NCBI GenBank assembly: GCA_030562195.1
Contig: JAUJPP010000012.1
Location: 19,778,001-19,842,000 of the forward strand
DNA length: 64,000 bases
Source of the DNA: Nipponacmea schrenckii
Lineage: Eukaryota; Mollusca; Gastropoda; Lottiidae
Direction: 5' to 3'
Part shown: positions 63,906-64,000 of the stretch, piece after piece
How the letters are laid out: each line of letters opens with the position of its first letter
Numbering within the stretch: position 1 is the stretch's first letter
Notes under the pieces: model-generated
Told to the model about the DNA's origin: nothing
The model's database searches: none
Seen by the model: only the letters and a program-made list of their open reading frames with translations
Program-made: the position numbers and the translations under genes

Positions 63906-64000
63906 TTTAGTTCAGGTTAACACTCTCGTACAAATCTTTAGAATGAAACTAACAAAGTTAAAAGTTAAAGCACAATAGGTCAAGGTTTTACAGTTGAGTT

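Overview
This is a eukaryotic, AT-rich window from a bilaterian animal. A mollusc or other lophotrochozoan is my best guess, but that is inference. Genes are split by GT-AG introns, and the spacers are full of minisatellites, tRNA-derived SINEs and short non-autonomous DNA transposons.

The minus strand from about 53.9 kb down to base 1 is nearly one whole gene: centriolin (CNTRL/CEP110), the scaffold of the mother centriole and midbody. I traced 47 coding exons whose reading phases agree at every junction, giving about 2,692 codons before the window edge (human CNTRL is 2,325 residues). Gene order is a disordered N-terminus (exon 1), a leucine-rich repeat block (exons 2-4), coiled coils (5-22), an expanded proline-rich middle (23-25), a second long coiled-coil region (26-46) and an Arg/Ser-rich tail that leaves the window in exon 47. 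One single-base frame break sits in exon 2, in a homopolymer.

About 12-13 kb of the centriolin introns is tandem repeat. Several arrays abut exons, and two (before exons 32 and 10, in gene order) repeat the splice-acceptor sequence itself. There is also a duplicated exon near the 3' end (exon 45), a duplicated splice donor (exon 36), and a pair of minisatellite arrays in opposite orientation (40.1-40.7 kb).

Head-to-head with centriolin, at 55.9-56.7 kb on the plus strand, lies a complete single-coding-exon HDHD3-like HAD hydrolase. Its nearest poly(A) signal lies in the tail of an antisense SINE. From 56.8 kb to the end there is mainly repeat DNA, with two weakly supported gene pieces: a possible terminal exon (61.39-61.52 kb) and a possible signal-peptide first exon after a TATA box (62.51 kb). 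The window ends in a 41-bp minisatellite.

No rRNA, intact tRNA, CRISPR array or bacterial-style operon was seen. The two firm genes are not known to share a pathway. The centriolin/HDHD3 pair may use one promoter region between 53.8 and 55.9 kb.
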